A DNA stretch of 64,000 bases, taken from NCBI RefSeq assembly GCF_006716425.1, contig NZ_VFOZ01000001.1, forward strand, positions 992,001 through 1,056,000, given 5' to 3'. The notes under the pieces are model-generated. The model had not been told where the DNA came from, did no database searches, and was given only the letters and a program-made list of their open reading frames with translations. How positions within the stretch are numbered: the first letter of the stretch is position 1; every line of letters begins with the position of its first letter. Source of the stretch: Actinoallomurus bryophytorum (GTDB taxonomy: Bacteria; Actinomycetota; Actinomycetes; Streptosporangiales; Streptosporangiaceae). The position numbers were made by a program, and so were the translations under genes. Below, one piece after another: positions 1-8,510 of the stretch.

Positions 1-977
1 TCGGTGAGGCCGAGGCGTGCGGCCTGCCACCAGCGGTCCGCCGCGGGTTCGGTCGCCTCGGCGGCGATGTCGGCGGCCATCGGATCCTCGATCAGCGCCG
101 CGACCACCGCGATCGGCACGGGCCAGTAGGGCTCCGGCAACGCGTCGATCATCCGCAGCTCCAGCCAGCCCTGGGGGCGTACCGGCGGGAACAGCGTGGT
201 CAGGTGGTAGGCGAGGTCGGTGACGTCCGGCCGTCCGTCGGTGATCCACTCGCGGAAGGTCATGCCGGGGTCGGGCACCCAGCCGTCCCGCAGCAGCATG
301 ACCCGCGCGTCGAGGGCGTACTCCGCCCACGCCGTCACCGGGTCATCCCCCACGACCGGCCCGGTACGGCCGCGGTCGAGCGCCTCCCAGACCACCTGGC
401 GGGAGGAGCGGTGGCCGCCCCCCGGCGAGTTGGCGAACGCCGCCACCAGCATCGGCCCCAGGGCGTGCGCGAGCTGCCAGCGCCGCGCCGCGTCCTTCTC
501 GTCGGCCCCGATGTCGAGGCAGACCTGCAGCGAGGCCGTCGCGCACATCATGGCCAGCCCCGGTTCGCCGAAGTAGGCGCGCATGCAGCGATAACGGCCC
601 TCGTCGAGCTGGAAGGGCGCGCGCACGTCGCGGGGATCCGTACCCCGCCCCAGCAGTGCCAGCCCCTCCTGGGCCAGCCGTCCCCCCACGTGGGCGATGT
701 CCGCCGCGAGAGCGGCGTGCGCCGCCGTGACACCCCGTTGCGGTTGCGAGCTGAGCTCGAGCTGACCTCCCGGTTCGTACGTGATCCGGCTGCCGGCGGG
801 CGGTGGGCCCGCGGCCTCCATGGCCGTACGCAACAGGGTGATCGGCACGTGCCGTTCGGGTTCGCGCCGGTCGACGACGAACCACTCGGTCTCCGCGCCC
901 ACCTGCCCAGGTGGCCCGGTCTTGAAACAGACACCGCTGATGTGTTCGTACACGTCGTCCAAGGTCAGACGGGTCAT
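1..977 (-). CDS. egtA: Glutamate-cysteine ligase EgtA, C-terminus off window
   Basis: The protein joins glutamate and cysteine to gamma-glutamylcysteine, the first step of actinobacterial ergothioneine synthesis. The reading frame is open from an ATG at 977 to the window edge (about 325 codons), so the C-terminus and probably egtB, egtC and egtD lie to the left. The N-terminal part reads GAETEWFVVDRR and is followed by YEPGGQLELSSQP, the ATP-grasp-like glutamate-cysteine ligase signature. Later blocks such as FANSPGGGHRSSRQ and PQGWLELRMIDALPEPYW are typical of EgtA. A GGAGGT ribosome site lies just before the ATG. EgtA rather than a carboxylate-amine ligase is likely but the missing operon would confirm it. 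Confidence 0.85.
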   Translation of the reverse strand, partial: MTRLTLDDVYEHISGVCFKTGPPGQVGAETEWFVVDRREPERHVPITLLRTAMEAAGPPPAGSRITYEPGGQLELSSQPQRGVTAAHAALAADIAHVGGRLAQEGLALLGRGTDPRDVRAPFQLDEGRYRCMRAYFGEPGLAMMCATASLQVCLDIGADEKDAARRWQLAHALGPMLVAAFANSPGGGHRSSRQVVWEALDRGRTGPVVGDDPVTAWAEYALDARVMLLRDGWVPDPGMTFREWITDGRPDVTDLAYHLTTLFPPVRPQGWLELRMIDALPEPYWPVPIAVVAALIEDPMAADIAAEATEPAADRWWQAARLGLT

Positions 978-1092
978 GGGTACCTCCGTTCACTCACGAT
1001 CGATGGTCATTCCCTACTGAACCGGATCAATAATCCGAAAGCTCACTTTTCGCTGGTAACGCGTCGGTGAACTCTTCAGCCGCCTGAGCTGG

Positions 1093-1143
1093 TGAATCGG
1101 TTTACTTAAGCGGTACAGTGATACGGTTCAGTAAACCGGTTCA
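1093..1143. promoter_or_regulatory. Inverted repeat operator candidate before amidohydrolase
   Basis: TGAATCGGTTTACT (1093-1106) and AGTAAACCGGTTCA (1130-1143) form a 14-bp inverted repeat with one mismatch, 39 bp before the amidohydrolase start. The second arm also holds the palindrome AACCGGTT, and a further half-site ACTGAACCGG occurs near 1017. The cluster of half-sites between egtA and the divergent amidohydrolase gene suggests a regulator binding site. The regulator is unknown. Confidence 0.45.
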
Positions 1144-1181
1144 CCAGAGCCTGACCAGACGCCTGACGAGACGGGAGCGCC

Positions 1182-2069
1182 GTGGCGACCGACGTACACC
1201 AACACGTGTGGGGCCCGGCCTTCATCGACGCTCTGCGCGGGCGGACGTTGGTGCCCCGGCTCGACGGCTGGACTCTGCATCTCGACGGCGAGGCGCCGTA
1301 CGACGTCGATCCCGCCGACCACGATTTGGCGGCGCGTTCGGCGCTCGCCGCCACGGACGGTTTCGACCGCGTCCTGACTTCTCTGTCCTCGCCACTCGGA
1401 ATCGAGTGGCTCGCCCCGCCTGACAGTACCCCGTTGCTGGATGCCTACCACGAGGACGCTCTCGCGCTGCCGGCCCCGTTCGGGGCGTGGGCGGCCGCCT
1501 GCGTCGCCGAGATCGACGCGCCCGGCCTCGCCCGGTGGCTGGACCGCGGCTTCACGGGCCTGCAACTTCCCGCGAACGCGCTTGTCGACGCGGCCGGCTA
1601 CGAACGCTGTGAGCCGCTGCTGTCGCTGCTGGAGGAACGCGGGCTGCCGCTGTTCGTCCATCCCGGGCCCGCTCCGGACGCCTCCGGACCCTCCTGGTGG
1701 CCCGCTCTCGTCCCGTACGTCCAGCAGATGCACGCGGCGTGGTTCGCGTTCCGCGCGTTCGGGCGTGCGAGTCATCCGCGGCTGCGGGTGTGCTTCGCGC
1801 TGCTCGCCGGCCTGGCTCCGCTGCACGGCGAGCGCCTCGCCGTACGCGGCGGGGGTCGCGGCGAGGTCGACCGCGACGCCTTCGTCGAGACCTCGTCCTA
1901 CGGGCCGCGCGCCATCGACGCGACGATACGGGCGCTCGGCATCGACACGATCGTGTGCGGCTCTGACCGGCCGTACGCACCACCGCCCGGCGACCTCGGC
2001 CTCGGAGAGGCCGCCGAGCATGCCATCCGGGTAGCCAACCCGGAGCGACTGCTGAACGGAGAGGAGTGA
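1182..2069 (+). CDS. Amidohydrolase-family metal-dependent hydrolase
   Basis: A 295-residue TIM-barrel hydrolase of the amidohydrolase 2 type. The N-terminal HQHVW supplies the H-x-H metal ligands, LFVHPGPAP carries a further histidine at the end of an inner strand, and VCGSDRPYAPP near the C-terminus supplies the conserved Asp. The insert region is rich in Trp. Start is GTG at 1182 after GGGAGCGCC. The next gene, a cysteine dioxygenase-like cupin, begins 4 bp after the stop, so the two are one transcript. The substrate is not evident; a small decarboxylase or lactonase role in thiol or sulfur metabolism is only an inference from the partner. Confidence 0.7.
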   Translation: MATDVHQHVWGPAFIDALRGRTLVPRLDGWTLHLDGEAPYDVDPADHDLAARSALAATDGFDRVLTSLSSPLGIEWLAPPDSTPLLDAYHEDALALPAPFGAWAAACVAEIDAPGLARWLDRGFTGLQLPANALVDAAGYERCEPLLSLLEERGLPLFVHPGPAPDASGPSWWPALVPYVQQMHAAWFAFRAFGRASHPRLRVCFALLAGLAPLHGERLAVRGGGRGEVDRDAFVETSSYGPRAIDATIRALGIDTIVCGSDRPYAPPPGDLGLGEAAEHAIRVANPERLLNGEE

Positions 2070-2073
2070 TCCA

Positions 2074-2571
2074 ATGTCCTTCGAGTCACTGCCCGCACGG
2101 TGTCTCGACAAGCGCGAGCTCCGCGAGCTCGTGGACGGTCTGGCACAGGACACCGAGTCTTGGCGCGAGCACGTGGCCTTCCCGGACGGTCAGCGGCACT
2201 ACGTGTCGCTGCACCGTGACGAGTACGTCGACGTCTGGCTGCTCTGCTGGACGCCGGAGAACGACACCGGCTGGCACGACCACGACATCTCCTCCGGCGC
2301 GGTCGCGGTCGTGGACGGCAGCCTGAAGGAGTACAACCCCCGGATCGGCGGCGCCCACGTCGAGGTGGCGGTCGAGGAGGGCGTGTCCTTCGCCTTCGGA
2401 CCGGAGCACATCCACCGCCTGGTCGGAGCCGCCGACCAGAGCGTCTCCATCCACGCCTACTCACCGCCGCTATGGCGCCTGGGCCAGTATTCGATCGACG
2501 AGGGCGGCGTGATGCGGCGCGTCTCGGTGAGCTACGCCGACGAACTGCGCCCCCTCAACGCCGTCGCCTGA
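2074..2571 (+). CDS. Cysteine dioxygenase-family cupin
   Basis: A 165-residue single-domain cupin. WHDHD (His68, His70) and EHIHR (His112/His114) are the expected three-histidine iron site of type I cysteine dioxygenases, which oxidise cysteine or a related thiol to the sulfinate. The region after the barrel reads SIHAYSPPL, typical of the actinobacterial family. GGAGAGGAG lies before the ATG. It is translationally close to the upstream amidohydrolase. Other thiol dioxygenases such as those for 3-mercaptopropionate share this fold, so the exact thiol is open. Confidence 0.8.
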   Translation: MSFESLPARCLDKRELRELVDGLAQDTESWREHVAFPDGQRHYVSLHRDEYVDVWLLCWTPENDTGWHDHDISSGAVAVVDGSLKEYNPRIGGAHVEVAVEEGVSFAFGPEHIHRLVGAADQSVSIHAYSPPLWRLGQYSIDEGGVMRRVSVSYADELRPLNAVA

Positions 2572-2834
2572 CCGTCCCCCGCCGGCAGCCGTCTTCCTCC
2601 CGGTGGTCCAGCGGTACGGAGGAACGGGTGCGCGTCACCTGGACCCGGTGCCGGCCGTACACGCTGCCGCTGTGACCACGCGCCGGCCCGTGCCGGATCC
2701 ATCTGTCGTCGTGACCCCTGCCGAGGGATTGGGGACCCTCAATGCTGTCGTTTGACCGGCACGGCCGCTAATATCCAGATTCCTAGCGTTATGCGTGAAT
2801 CATGTGGTGACCAAGTGATGGGCGGGACGGAGGA

Positions 2835-4190
2835 ATGGTGTCTCTTACCGAAGCCCTGCGGGCAGGTGCTCCGGACGCCTTCGGTGTGCTCTACGACGAG
2901 CACGCCGAACGGCTGTACGCCTACTGCCACATCATGGTCGGCGACGAGGCGGCGGATGCCGTACGCGACGCCTTCATCGCGGTCGCCCGGCATCCGGGTA
3001 CGGCACCGGACGACGACGCGCTGCCCGTGTGGCTGTACGCGCTGGCCCGCGCCGAATGCGTCCGCCGCGGCGCGCTGGTGCGCAAGCCCACGATGCCGCC
3101 GTCGGTGGACCCGCTGCGACGCGCCCTGGCACGCCTTCGCCCCGAGCACCGTGAGGTGCTGGCCCTGTCCACCGCCCTGAAGCCCGACGAGATCGCCCGC
3201 GTCATCGGCGTGGCGGCGGACACCGCAGAGATGCTCCTGCGAGTGTCGGAGCGACGGCTCGAACAGGCGGCGGCCTCCGTACTCGGCGCCCGACCGGTGA
3301 ACGACGAGGCCATGCTCGCCGCCCTGAGCGGCGGCAACCTGCACCGGCTGGTGATGCGCGGGTACGAGGCGCCCCCGAGGCAGCGCGAGAGGGTGCTGTT
3401 CTCGTGCGCGGCGGCCGAACGCGCGGCCGACGGCGCCCTGCTGTTCGACCAGGACGGAATGCCGATCCCGCTGGACGGCCTGTTCGGGACCGCGGAGGAC
3501 CCGACCCATCCCTTCGCCAAGGTCGACATCGCGGACGAGCCGACGGGCCCGATGCGTCAGGTCGACACGGACGCCTCGGTGGCGTCGGTGTCCTCGGTGT
3601 TCGAGCCGCGGCGTACATCACGTGACGGCGGTGTCCACGGCGGTCACGCGCGGCCGAAGAAGGAACCCTTCCTCAGCCGGAGGCGCGACGGCCTGGTCGA
3701 GGTCGCCGGGCTGGCCGCGTGTGTCGCGGCGGCGACGAGCGTGCTGGCCCTGTGGCCGAGCCCGCACAACCACGACGGCGCCTCGAACATGGACGGGTCC
3801 AGCCTGTTCCTGCACCGGGGGGCGTCGGCGAGCCGTTCGGCTCAGCCCGCTCCTCCGGTGGGCGACGGCATCCCGCCGCAGGGAGCGACCTCCAAGCCCG
3901 GCACGTCGCCGACGCCCACGCCGACGAAGTCCCAGGCCGCGCCCGACCCCACGACCACCGCACCTCCGGGGACGACCGCACCGGACCAGCCGGCGCCCCC
4001 GCCGGCGGACGGCTCGGGCCCGTCGCATCCGACGCCGCCCCCGAGCGACCCGCCTCCGAGTGATCCTCCGCCCAGTGACCCGCCGCCGAGCGATCCGCCG
4101 ACGACGACCCCGACGCCGACACCCACGCCGAGCGACTCCCCGACCGACTCGGGCAGCGACTCTCCGTCCCCGGACCCCAGCACCCCCTGA
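2835..4190 (+). CDS. Membrane-anchored sigma-70-like protein with Pro/Ser/Thr tail
   Basis: A 451-residue protein. Residues 1-75 resemble sigma region 2 (LYDEHAERLYAYCHIMVGDEAADAVRDAF) and about 85-150 resemble region 4 (LRPEHREVLALS, then PDEIARVIGV). A single membrane segment follows near 285-305 (LVEVAGLAACVAAATSVLAL), and the last 130 residues are a Pro/Thr/Ser-rich, probably extracellular, tail. Such proteins in actinomycetes are called ECF-like sigma factors, but the membrane anchor makes direct promoter function uncertain. The start is ambiguous: GGAGG at 2829-2833 is very close to the ATG at 2835 and better spaced for the GTG at 2838. No anti-sigma gene is adjacent. Confidence 0.7.
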   Translation: MVSLTEALRAGAPDAFGVLYDEHAERLYAYCHIMVGDEAADAVRDAFIAVARHPGTAPDDDALPVWLYALARAECVRRGALVRKPTMPPSVDPLRRALARLRPEHREVLALSTALKPDEIARVIGVAADTAEMLLRVSERRLEQAAASVLGARPVNDEAMLAALSGGNLHRLVMRGYEAPPRQRERVLFSCAAAERAADGALLFDQDGMPIPLDGLFGTAEDPTHPFAKVDIADEPTGPMRQVDTDASVASVSSVFEPRRTSRDGGVHGGHARPKKEPFLSRRRDGLVEVAGLAACVAAATSVLALWPSPHNHDGASNMDGSSLFLHRGASASRSAQPAPPVGDGIPPQGATSKPGTSPTPTPTKSQAAPDPTTTAPPGTTAPDQPAPPPADGSGPSHPTPPPSDPPPSDPPPSDPPPSDPPTTTPTPTPTPSDSPTDSGSDSPSPDPSTP

Positions 4191-4660
4191 CCCGTCGGCG
4201 GAGTCGTACGGGCAACGTCGAGGACCTGCGCCTGCCGTTCTCTGGACACGGACCCCGCTGAGGTTCCCTGGGCCGCGCCGTGCGCACCCTGGTCGTGCCG
4301 CCGTCGGCGCGGTCGCTGCTCCCGTTGCGCGGTAAGCGCCGGATGCCGCGGGCCCGGAGCTCGTTCGTACGGATCATCTCGGCCAGGGTCGTGTCGCTCT
4401 CCGGCGCGGAGTCGGCGTTCCACCGCGTCACCCCGCACGCCACCATGATGGTCGCGGCCGGTCCGGTCGTCGCGCCCGCCACCTGCGGCTGACCCTTGTA
4501 CTTCCGGCCAAGACCGCCCCGGCTCATGATGTACCTGTTCGACGGCACGGCCGGTCCCGGCCGGGGTCCTCGGCGGACGGCGGTCGCCCATGTTAAGAAC
4601 GGTCGGGATCCGACGTATCGGAACGTACACGACTGATCACAACCAGCAGGAGTCACGAGG
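4191..4660. other. 470-bp gap, possible degraded minus-strand gene
   Basis: No intact gene is convincing here. On the minus strand from an ATG at 4527, about 60 codons (beginning MSRGGLGRKYKGQPQVAG) show strong G/C third-position bias and ordinary composition, then the frame degenerates into Arg/Pro-rich sequence near 4330. It may be a small gene or a decayed remnant. The 3' part (4530-4660) should hold the promoter of the FAD oxidase at 4661. Confidence 0.3.
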
Positions 4661-6112
4661 ATGGACGATCGGCTGACGCGATGGACGGTCGTCGCCGGTA
4701 TCGGCGCCGGCGCACTGGTGACCGGGTTCGACCCGATGACCGGGAACTGGCTCACCGAGGCGTCCGCGAGTGAGGTGCCGCACGACCTGCCGTGGCTGGA
4801 GGGGCGGGTACGCCTCGACGACGCGGCACGCGCCGCGGCCGCCGACGACTTCGGGCATCTCGTGCGTCATCGCCCGCTCGCCGTACTCGAGCCCGGGTCG
4901 GTGAACGACGTCGCCGTCATGGTGGGGTACTGCCGCGAGCACCGCGTCCCGGTCGCCGCGCGCGGGCAGGGGCACGCCACCGGCGGGCAGGCGCAGGTGG
5001 CGGGCGGGCTCGTGGTCGACATGGGGACACTTCACGGGATCGACGTACGCGACGGGTACGCCGTGGTCCAGGCGGGGGCACTGTGGAGCGACCTCCTGCG
5101 CGCGACGCTGCCCGCGGGACTCACGCCGCCCGTGCTGACCGACTACCTCGAGCTCTCGATCGGCGGCACCCTGTCCGCCGGGGGCCTCGGCGGCACCAGC
5201 CACCGGCACGGCGCGCAGGTCGACAACGTCATCGAGCTGGAGGTGGTCACCGGAACCGGCGAGCGTACGGTCTGCTCACCGGCACGGCACGCGGACCTCT
5301 TCCACGCCGTACTCGCCGGCCTGGGCCAGTGCGCGATCATCACCAGCGCCACCGTACGGCTGCTGCCCGCCCCCACCTCGGCACGGCGCTACCAGCTGTT
5401 CTATCCGAGCCCCACCGCGTTGACGGCCGACCAGCGCCGGGTCGTCCGCGAGGAGAGGTTCGACTACGTCGAGGGGCAGGTCCAGGCCGCGCCCGGCGGG
5501 TCCGGCCACCGGCTCTACCTTCTGGAGGCGGCGGCCTTCGACGGGACGCCGGCGGACGACGCGGGGCTGCTCGGCGACCTGTCGTACACGCGTGGCAGTG
5601 AGCAGGCCGAGGACCTGACCTACTTCGACTTCCTCAACCGGCTCGCCGCCTCGGTGGAGTTCCTGAAGTCGATCGGCGAGTGGGCGCGCCCGCACCCCTG
5701 GCTGAACGTCTTCCTGCCCGGCACCGGCACCGACTCTCTCGTCGCGTCGGTCATCGAGGAGCTGAGACCGGCCGACATCGGGCTCAGCGGCGTGGTCCTG
5801 CTCTATCCGATACCGCGCCGGCGGCTGCGCGCTCCCCTGCTGCGGGTGCCCGGCGAGGAACTGGTGTTCCTGCTCACGCTGCTCAGGACCGCCTCGCCCG
5901 GCGCCGCCGACCCGGCCGTGATGGTCGAGGCCAACCGCGCACTCTACCGGCGGGTCCAGGCCGCGGGTGGCACGCAGTATCCGGTCGGCACCATTCCCAC
6001 GACCCACGCGGACTGGCGCCGTCACTTCGGCCCGTGGTGGCCGCGCCTGGCCGCGGCGAAACGCGCGTACGACCCGGCCGGAATTCTCGCTCCGGGTCAG
6101 GGCGTCTTCTGA
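4661..6112 (+). CDS. Cytokinin dehydrogenase-like FAD oxidase
   Basis: A 483-residue FAD-linked oxidase. The PCMH-type FAD domain has ARGQGHATGGQAQVAGG, matching the cytokinin dehydrogenase stretch in which the His of the GHS motif binds FAD covalently; here GHS reads GHA. LSIGGTLSAGGLGGTSHRHG is the second FAD loop. The C-terminal substrate domain has WLNVFLPG and ends YDPAGILAPGQGVF, also characteristic of cytokinin dehydrogenases. The likely reaction is oxidative cleavage of an N6-isoprenoid adenine or similar amine. The N-terminus (TRWTVVAGIGAGALVTGFDP) may be a short export signal. CAGGAG lies before the ATG. The gene stands alone. Substrate assignment is by family resemblance only. Confidence 0.72.
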   Translation: MDDRLTRWTVVAGIGAGALVTGFDPMTGNWLTEASASEVPHDLPWLEGRVRLDDAARAAAADDFGHLVRHRPLAVLEPGSVNDVAVMVGYCREHRVPVAARGQGHATGGQAQVAGGLVVDMGTLHGIDVRDGYAVVQAGALWSDLLRATLPAGLTPPVLTDYLELSIGGTLSAGGLGGTSHRHGAQVDNVIELEVVTGTGERTVCSPARHADLFHAVLAGLGQCAIITSATVRLLPAPTSARRYQLFYPSPTALTADQRRVVREERFDYVEGQVQAAPGGSGHRLYLLEAAAFDGTPADDAGLLGDLSYTRGSEQAEDLTYFDFLNRLAASVEFLKSIGEWARPHPWLNVFLPGTGTDSLVASVIEELRPADIGLSGVVLLYPIPRRRLRAPLLRVPGEELVFLLTLLRTASPGAADPAVMVEANRALYRRVQAAGGTQYPVGTIPTTHADWRRHFGPWWPRLAAAKRAYDPAGILAPGQGVF

Positions 6113-6288
6113 TGCGCCCGCGGCGTCCCGGCCACGGCGGCGTACCCACGCCGTTCGGACGCGCCGGCCCCGGAGGCGAAGCCGGCCACCCCGACCGCGC
6201 CGGCCTCGGAGCCGAGCTCACGGCGAATCCCACAGCTGATCGCGGAGCCGGCCTCCGAGCCGATCTCACGGCCGATCGCGGGGCCGGT

Positions 6289-6525
6289 CCCGGCCAGCAT
6301 TTCGAAAGCGTGCGGCGCCCCGGCAGGCCGGCTCTCCGGCGACCGAAGGTCCGGCTCCAGTCCCCGGTCGAAGCCGAAGCCGCCATCCTCGTTTCGGTGA
6401 GCCGAAAGAGCCGAGCGCACGTCAGGTGATCCCCCCGCCCCGGTGACCGGCTCGAGCCATCGCCGATCAAGCAATCGCGCATGCGCGGCCGTAAAAGACG
6501 AGGCCCGAGCCACGACGACGGCCAT
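6289..6525 (-). pseudogene. N-terminal remnant of prenyltransferase-like protein
   Basis: About 79 residues (LLDRRWLEPVTG, YRN-type block AHRNEDGGFG, then GLEPDLRSPESRPAGAPHAF) match the N-terminus of actinobacterial proteins annotated as prenyltransferase or squalene-cyclase-like, which are normally several hundred residues long. After residue 79 similarity stops and the frame enters an imperfect direct repeat (GREIGSEAG and RRELGSEAG) before ending inside the 3' end of the FAD oxidase. The ATG at 6525 shares its A with the TGA of the truncated DUF397 gene (TGATG), so both truncations meet at this junction. I infer a deletion or rearrangement. Confidence 0.6.
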
Positions 6526-6626
6526 CAGCCGATTGGGGATTGCTCGATTTCGGTAACCGCGACCTCAACGCAGTTACCTTGATTTTCTCCGCTTCTACTG
6601 GCCTTTCGCCAGTCGGGCTCGCTCAT
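6525..6626 (-). CDS. Truncated DUF397 protein (33 aa)
   Basis: The sequence begins MSEPDWRKASRSGENQGNCVEV, the diagnostic N-terminal half of DUF397, but stops after EIEQSPIG. Usual members have about 60 or more residues and a C-terminal block like PVLTFTPAEW, which is missing. The ATG at 6626 overlaps the HTH gene's stop (ATGA), the normal arrangement for these pairs. The gene is probably non-functional or reduced because its 3' half has been replaced by the start of the neighbouring remnant. Confidence 0.6.
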   Translation of the reverse strand: MSEPDWRKASRSGENQGNCVEVAVTEIEQSPIG

Positions 6627-7399
6627 ATCCATCTCTCTTCTACCGTCCTGGCGATGAAGTCTATCGACATTCCGACGGGAAGGGCTTGCGAGCGGATCGA
6701 CTCCCATATATCATTAAGGTGCAACAGATCTTTTCTGTCATTGGTGACGACACCCCGAACGGCATTCTCCACATAGGCCACGTCGCCGCCATCCACCGAT
6801 GCGATCGTGAACGCTCCCAGCCGATGGGGGTTCGCCGAGGCGGGAACGATCTGGATCGTGGCGATCGAAGTCGCGGTGGTGACCAGGTGCTCAAGCTGGG
6901 CCCGCATCACTTCACGGCCGCCTATCTCCCGATATAGCGCCATCTCGTCCAGGACACAGCGCACGGTGGGCGGATTGCCGGCCAAAACCCTCGCCTGCCT
7001 GGCCATTCGGTGCTGGAGGGCCTCCTCGTCGCCCCGGAAGACGGCCCTGGCGTAGTCCTCGGTCTGGAGCAGCCCGTAGATGAGCGAATCCTCGAAGGCG
7101 CGCAGGCTCGACGCCCTGGCCTCCTCGTCCCACCAGTCCCTCGCCCATCCGGGAACGGTCTCTTTTGATAATTCGTCATAGAGCTCCAGCAGAGCCTGGT
7201 CCGTCACTCCCAAAGCCGCCTCGAATTCGCAGATGACCTTCCGCAACGGACGCAGCTGACCGGTCTCGACGTTGCTCAGCCATGCTTTCGAGTAGTTGAT
7301 CGTCTGGGCCAGTTGGTCCTGCGTGAATCCCTTCGCCATTCGGAATGCCCGGACCGCCTTGCCGAACGTCGCCATGGCTGGATCGACCCGATTTGCCAT
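6623..7399 (-). CDS. HTH regulator with DUF5753 (WhiJ type)
   Basis: A 258-residue regulator. An XRE-type helix-turn-helix occupies about residues 10-65 (FTQDQLAQTINYSKAWLSNVE) and the rest is DUF5753 (YGLLQTEDYARAV, then IQIVPASANPHRLGAFTIA). Members of this large actinomycete family work with small DUF397 proteins, as WhiJ does with its partner in Streptomyces development. Here the DUF397 partner overlaps the 3' end but is truncated. The gene diverges from a small conserved gene at 7575. I infer local repression, target unknown. Confidence 0.85.
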   Translation of the reverse strand: MANRVDPAMATFGKAVRAFRMAKGFTQDQLAQTINYSKAWLSNVETGQLRPLRKVICEFEAALGVTDQALLELYDELSKETVPGWARDWWDEEARASSLRAFEDSLIYGLLQTEDYARAVFRGDEEALQHRMARQARVLAGNPPTVRCVLDEMALYREIGGREVMRAQLEHLVTTATSIATIQIVPASANPHRLGAFTIASVDGGDVAYVENAVRGVVTNDRKDLLHLNDIWESIRSQALPVGMSIDFIARTVEERWI

Positions 7400-7574
7400 G
7401 CTAGTCCCCCATGTCCATATTCAGCTCGGCTCAGCAAGCGCCGGTGAGTTTCAACGGTAAAAGTGCGCCCATCAATAGCGTGTGGCGATCTTTGTAAAGG
7501 CTTCCAATCGTAACTCGACGAGGTCAGCATGAGAGGCGTAACAACGCAACGCGAAAAGGGACGGAGCCGCGTCG

Positions 7575-7877
7575 ATGACAACCCCCATCCAGGACGTCGA
7601 CGACCTCGTCGCACAGCTGACCGACGGCTGCCAGGCGGCCGGACTGGAGGCCGTGGCCCTCGCCCCGACCCGCGTACGCGTCAGCTCTCCCGGCACCGGC
7701 GCGCGGCTCACGGAGATCATCCGCTGCATGCCGGACCACCAGGAGTCGCTCTACTGGTGGTGGAGCTGGGACGAGCCGATCTGCCCCGCCGCGCAGATCG
7801 TGGACGCGGTCAAGGTCATCGCCCACGTGGTCATGCCACCGGGGCCCGAAGGCGAACCGAGCGACCTGCCGGAGTGA
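7575..7877 (+). CDS. Small conserved actinobacterial protein
   Basis: A 100-residue protein without signal peptide or membrane segment. The centre reads SLYWWWSWDEPICPA, a Trp-rich block common in short proteins found beside HTH/DUF397 loci of actinomycetes. It is transcribed divergently from the HTH gene across a 175-bp intergenic region, so it is a plausible target of that regulator. Function unknown. Confidence 0.6.
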   Translation: MTTPIQDVDDLVAQLTDGCQAAGLEAVALAPTRVRVSSPGTGARLTEIIRCMPDHQESLYWWWSWDEPICPAAQIVDAVKVIAHVVMPPGPEGEPSDLPE

Positions 7878-7988
7878 GGCGGTCCAGCCGCGGGAAGGCC
7901 CGGACGGTTCAAAGAACGTCGTAATGAACCCCGCCCTGCCCGTGCCTCGCCTACCGTGCGGCGCCAAGCGACCGTTCAGGAGGCACGA

Positions 7989-8510
7989 ATGACGTCACCG
8001 ACGGGCCCCGGCACGCCTGTCCGGTCGTACCGGCTTCTCTGGGGCCTGCTCGCCGTCGCGGCCGGTACGGCGATCGGCTGGCTGGTCGCCGGCGCGGTCT
8101 GGGACTTCCTGAGCCCGCCACCGCCCGGCGGCTGCGCCGCGGAATGCGTGAGACAGAGCGCCACCGGGCCGTTCTCGTCACACCTGAAGCTCGCGTTCGT
8201 CTTCGGGCTGGTCGTGTCGGCACCGATCTGGCTCTACCAGCTGCCCTCGCCGCACGGCGTACGGCGCGGGGTCCACCTCGCCGCGGCGTTGGCGCTGTTC
8301 GCGGCCGGCGTCGCTCTGGCCTGCGTGTCGCTGCGGCGTGACTGGTGGCTGTCCGGCTCCGGCGACACCATCACGCTGGTCACGACCGGCACGTTCCTTG
8401 ATCAGGCCATCGCCCGGATACTGGTCTTCGGGCTGGTCATGGAGCTTTCGCTGCTTGCGGCGATGTCACTGCGGGCTCGTCGGCGCGGGGCTCGAGGCGC
8501 ACCAGGATGA
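7989..8510 (+). CDS. TatC-like membrane protein, short form
   Basis: A 173-residue membrane protein with about four hydrophobic segments. The N-terminal segment (LLWGLLAVAAGTAIGWLVAG) followed by a loop and then SSHLKLAFVFGLVVSAPIWL strongly resembles TatC, whose second helix region reads lKlAl..Gl..s.P.wlYQ. TatC proteins normally have six helices and 240 or more residues, so this is a shortened paralogue without the usual helices 5-6 region. AGGAGG lies 6 bp before the chosen ATG at 7989. The 3' end overlaps the rhomboid-like gene on the other strand by 74 bp. Whether it takes part in twin-arginine export is unknown. Confidence 0.55.
   Translation: MTSPTGPGTPVRSYRLLWGLLAVAAGTAIGWLVAGAVWDFLSPPPPGGCAAECVRQSATGPFSSHLKLAFVFGLVVSAPIWLYQLPSPHGVRRGVHLAAALALFAAGVALACVSLRRDWWLSGSGDTITLVTTGTFLDQAIARILVFGLVMELSLLAAMSLRARRRGARGAPG

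Noticed and set aside
204-1070. Plus-strand 288-codon open frame
   Set aside because: It is antisense to egtA, whose motifs are unambiguous, and has His/Arg-rich composition typical of high-GC antisense frames.
1130-1143. KstR site at AACCGGTT before the amidohydrolase
   Set aside because: The core has the right spacing but the outer T and A are absent, and the gene has no steroid link.
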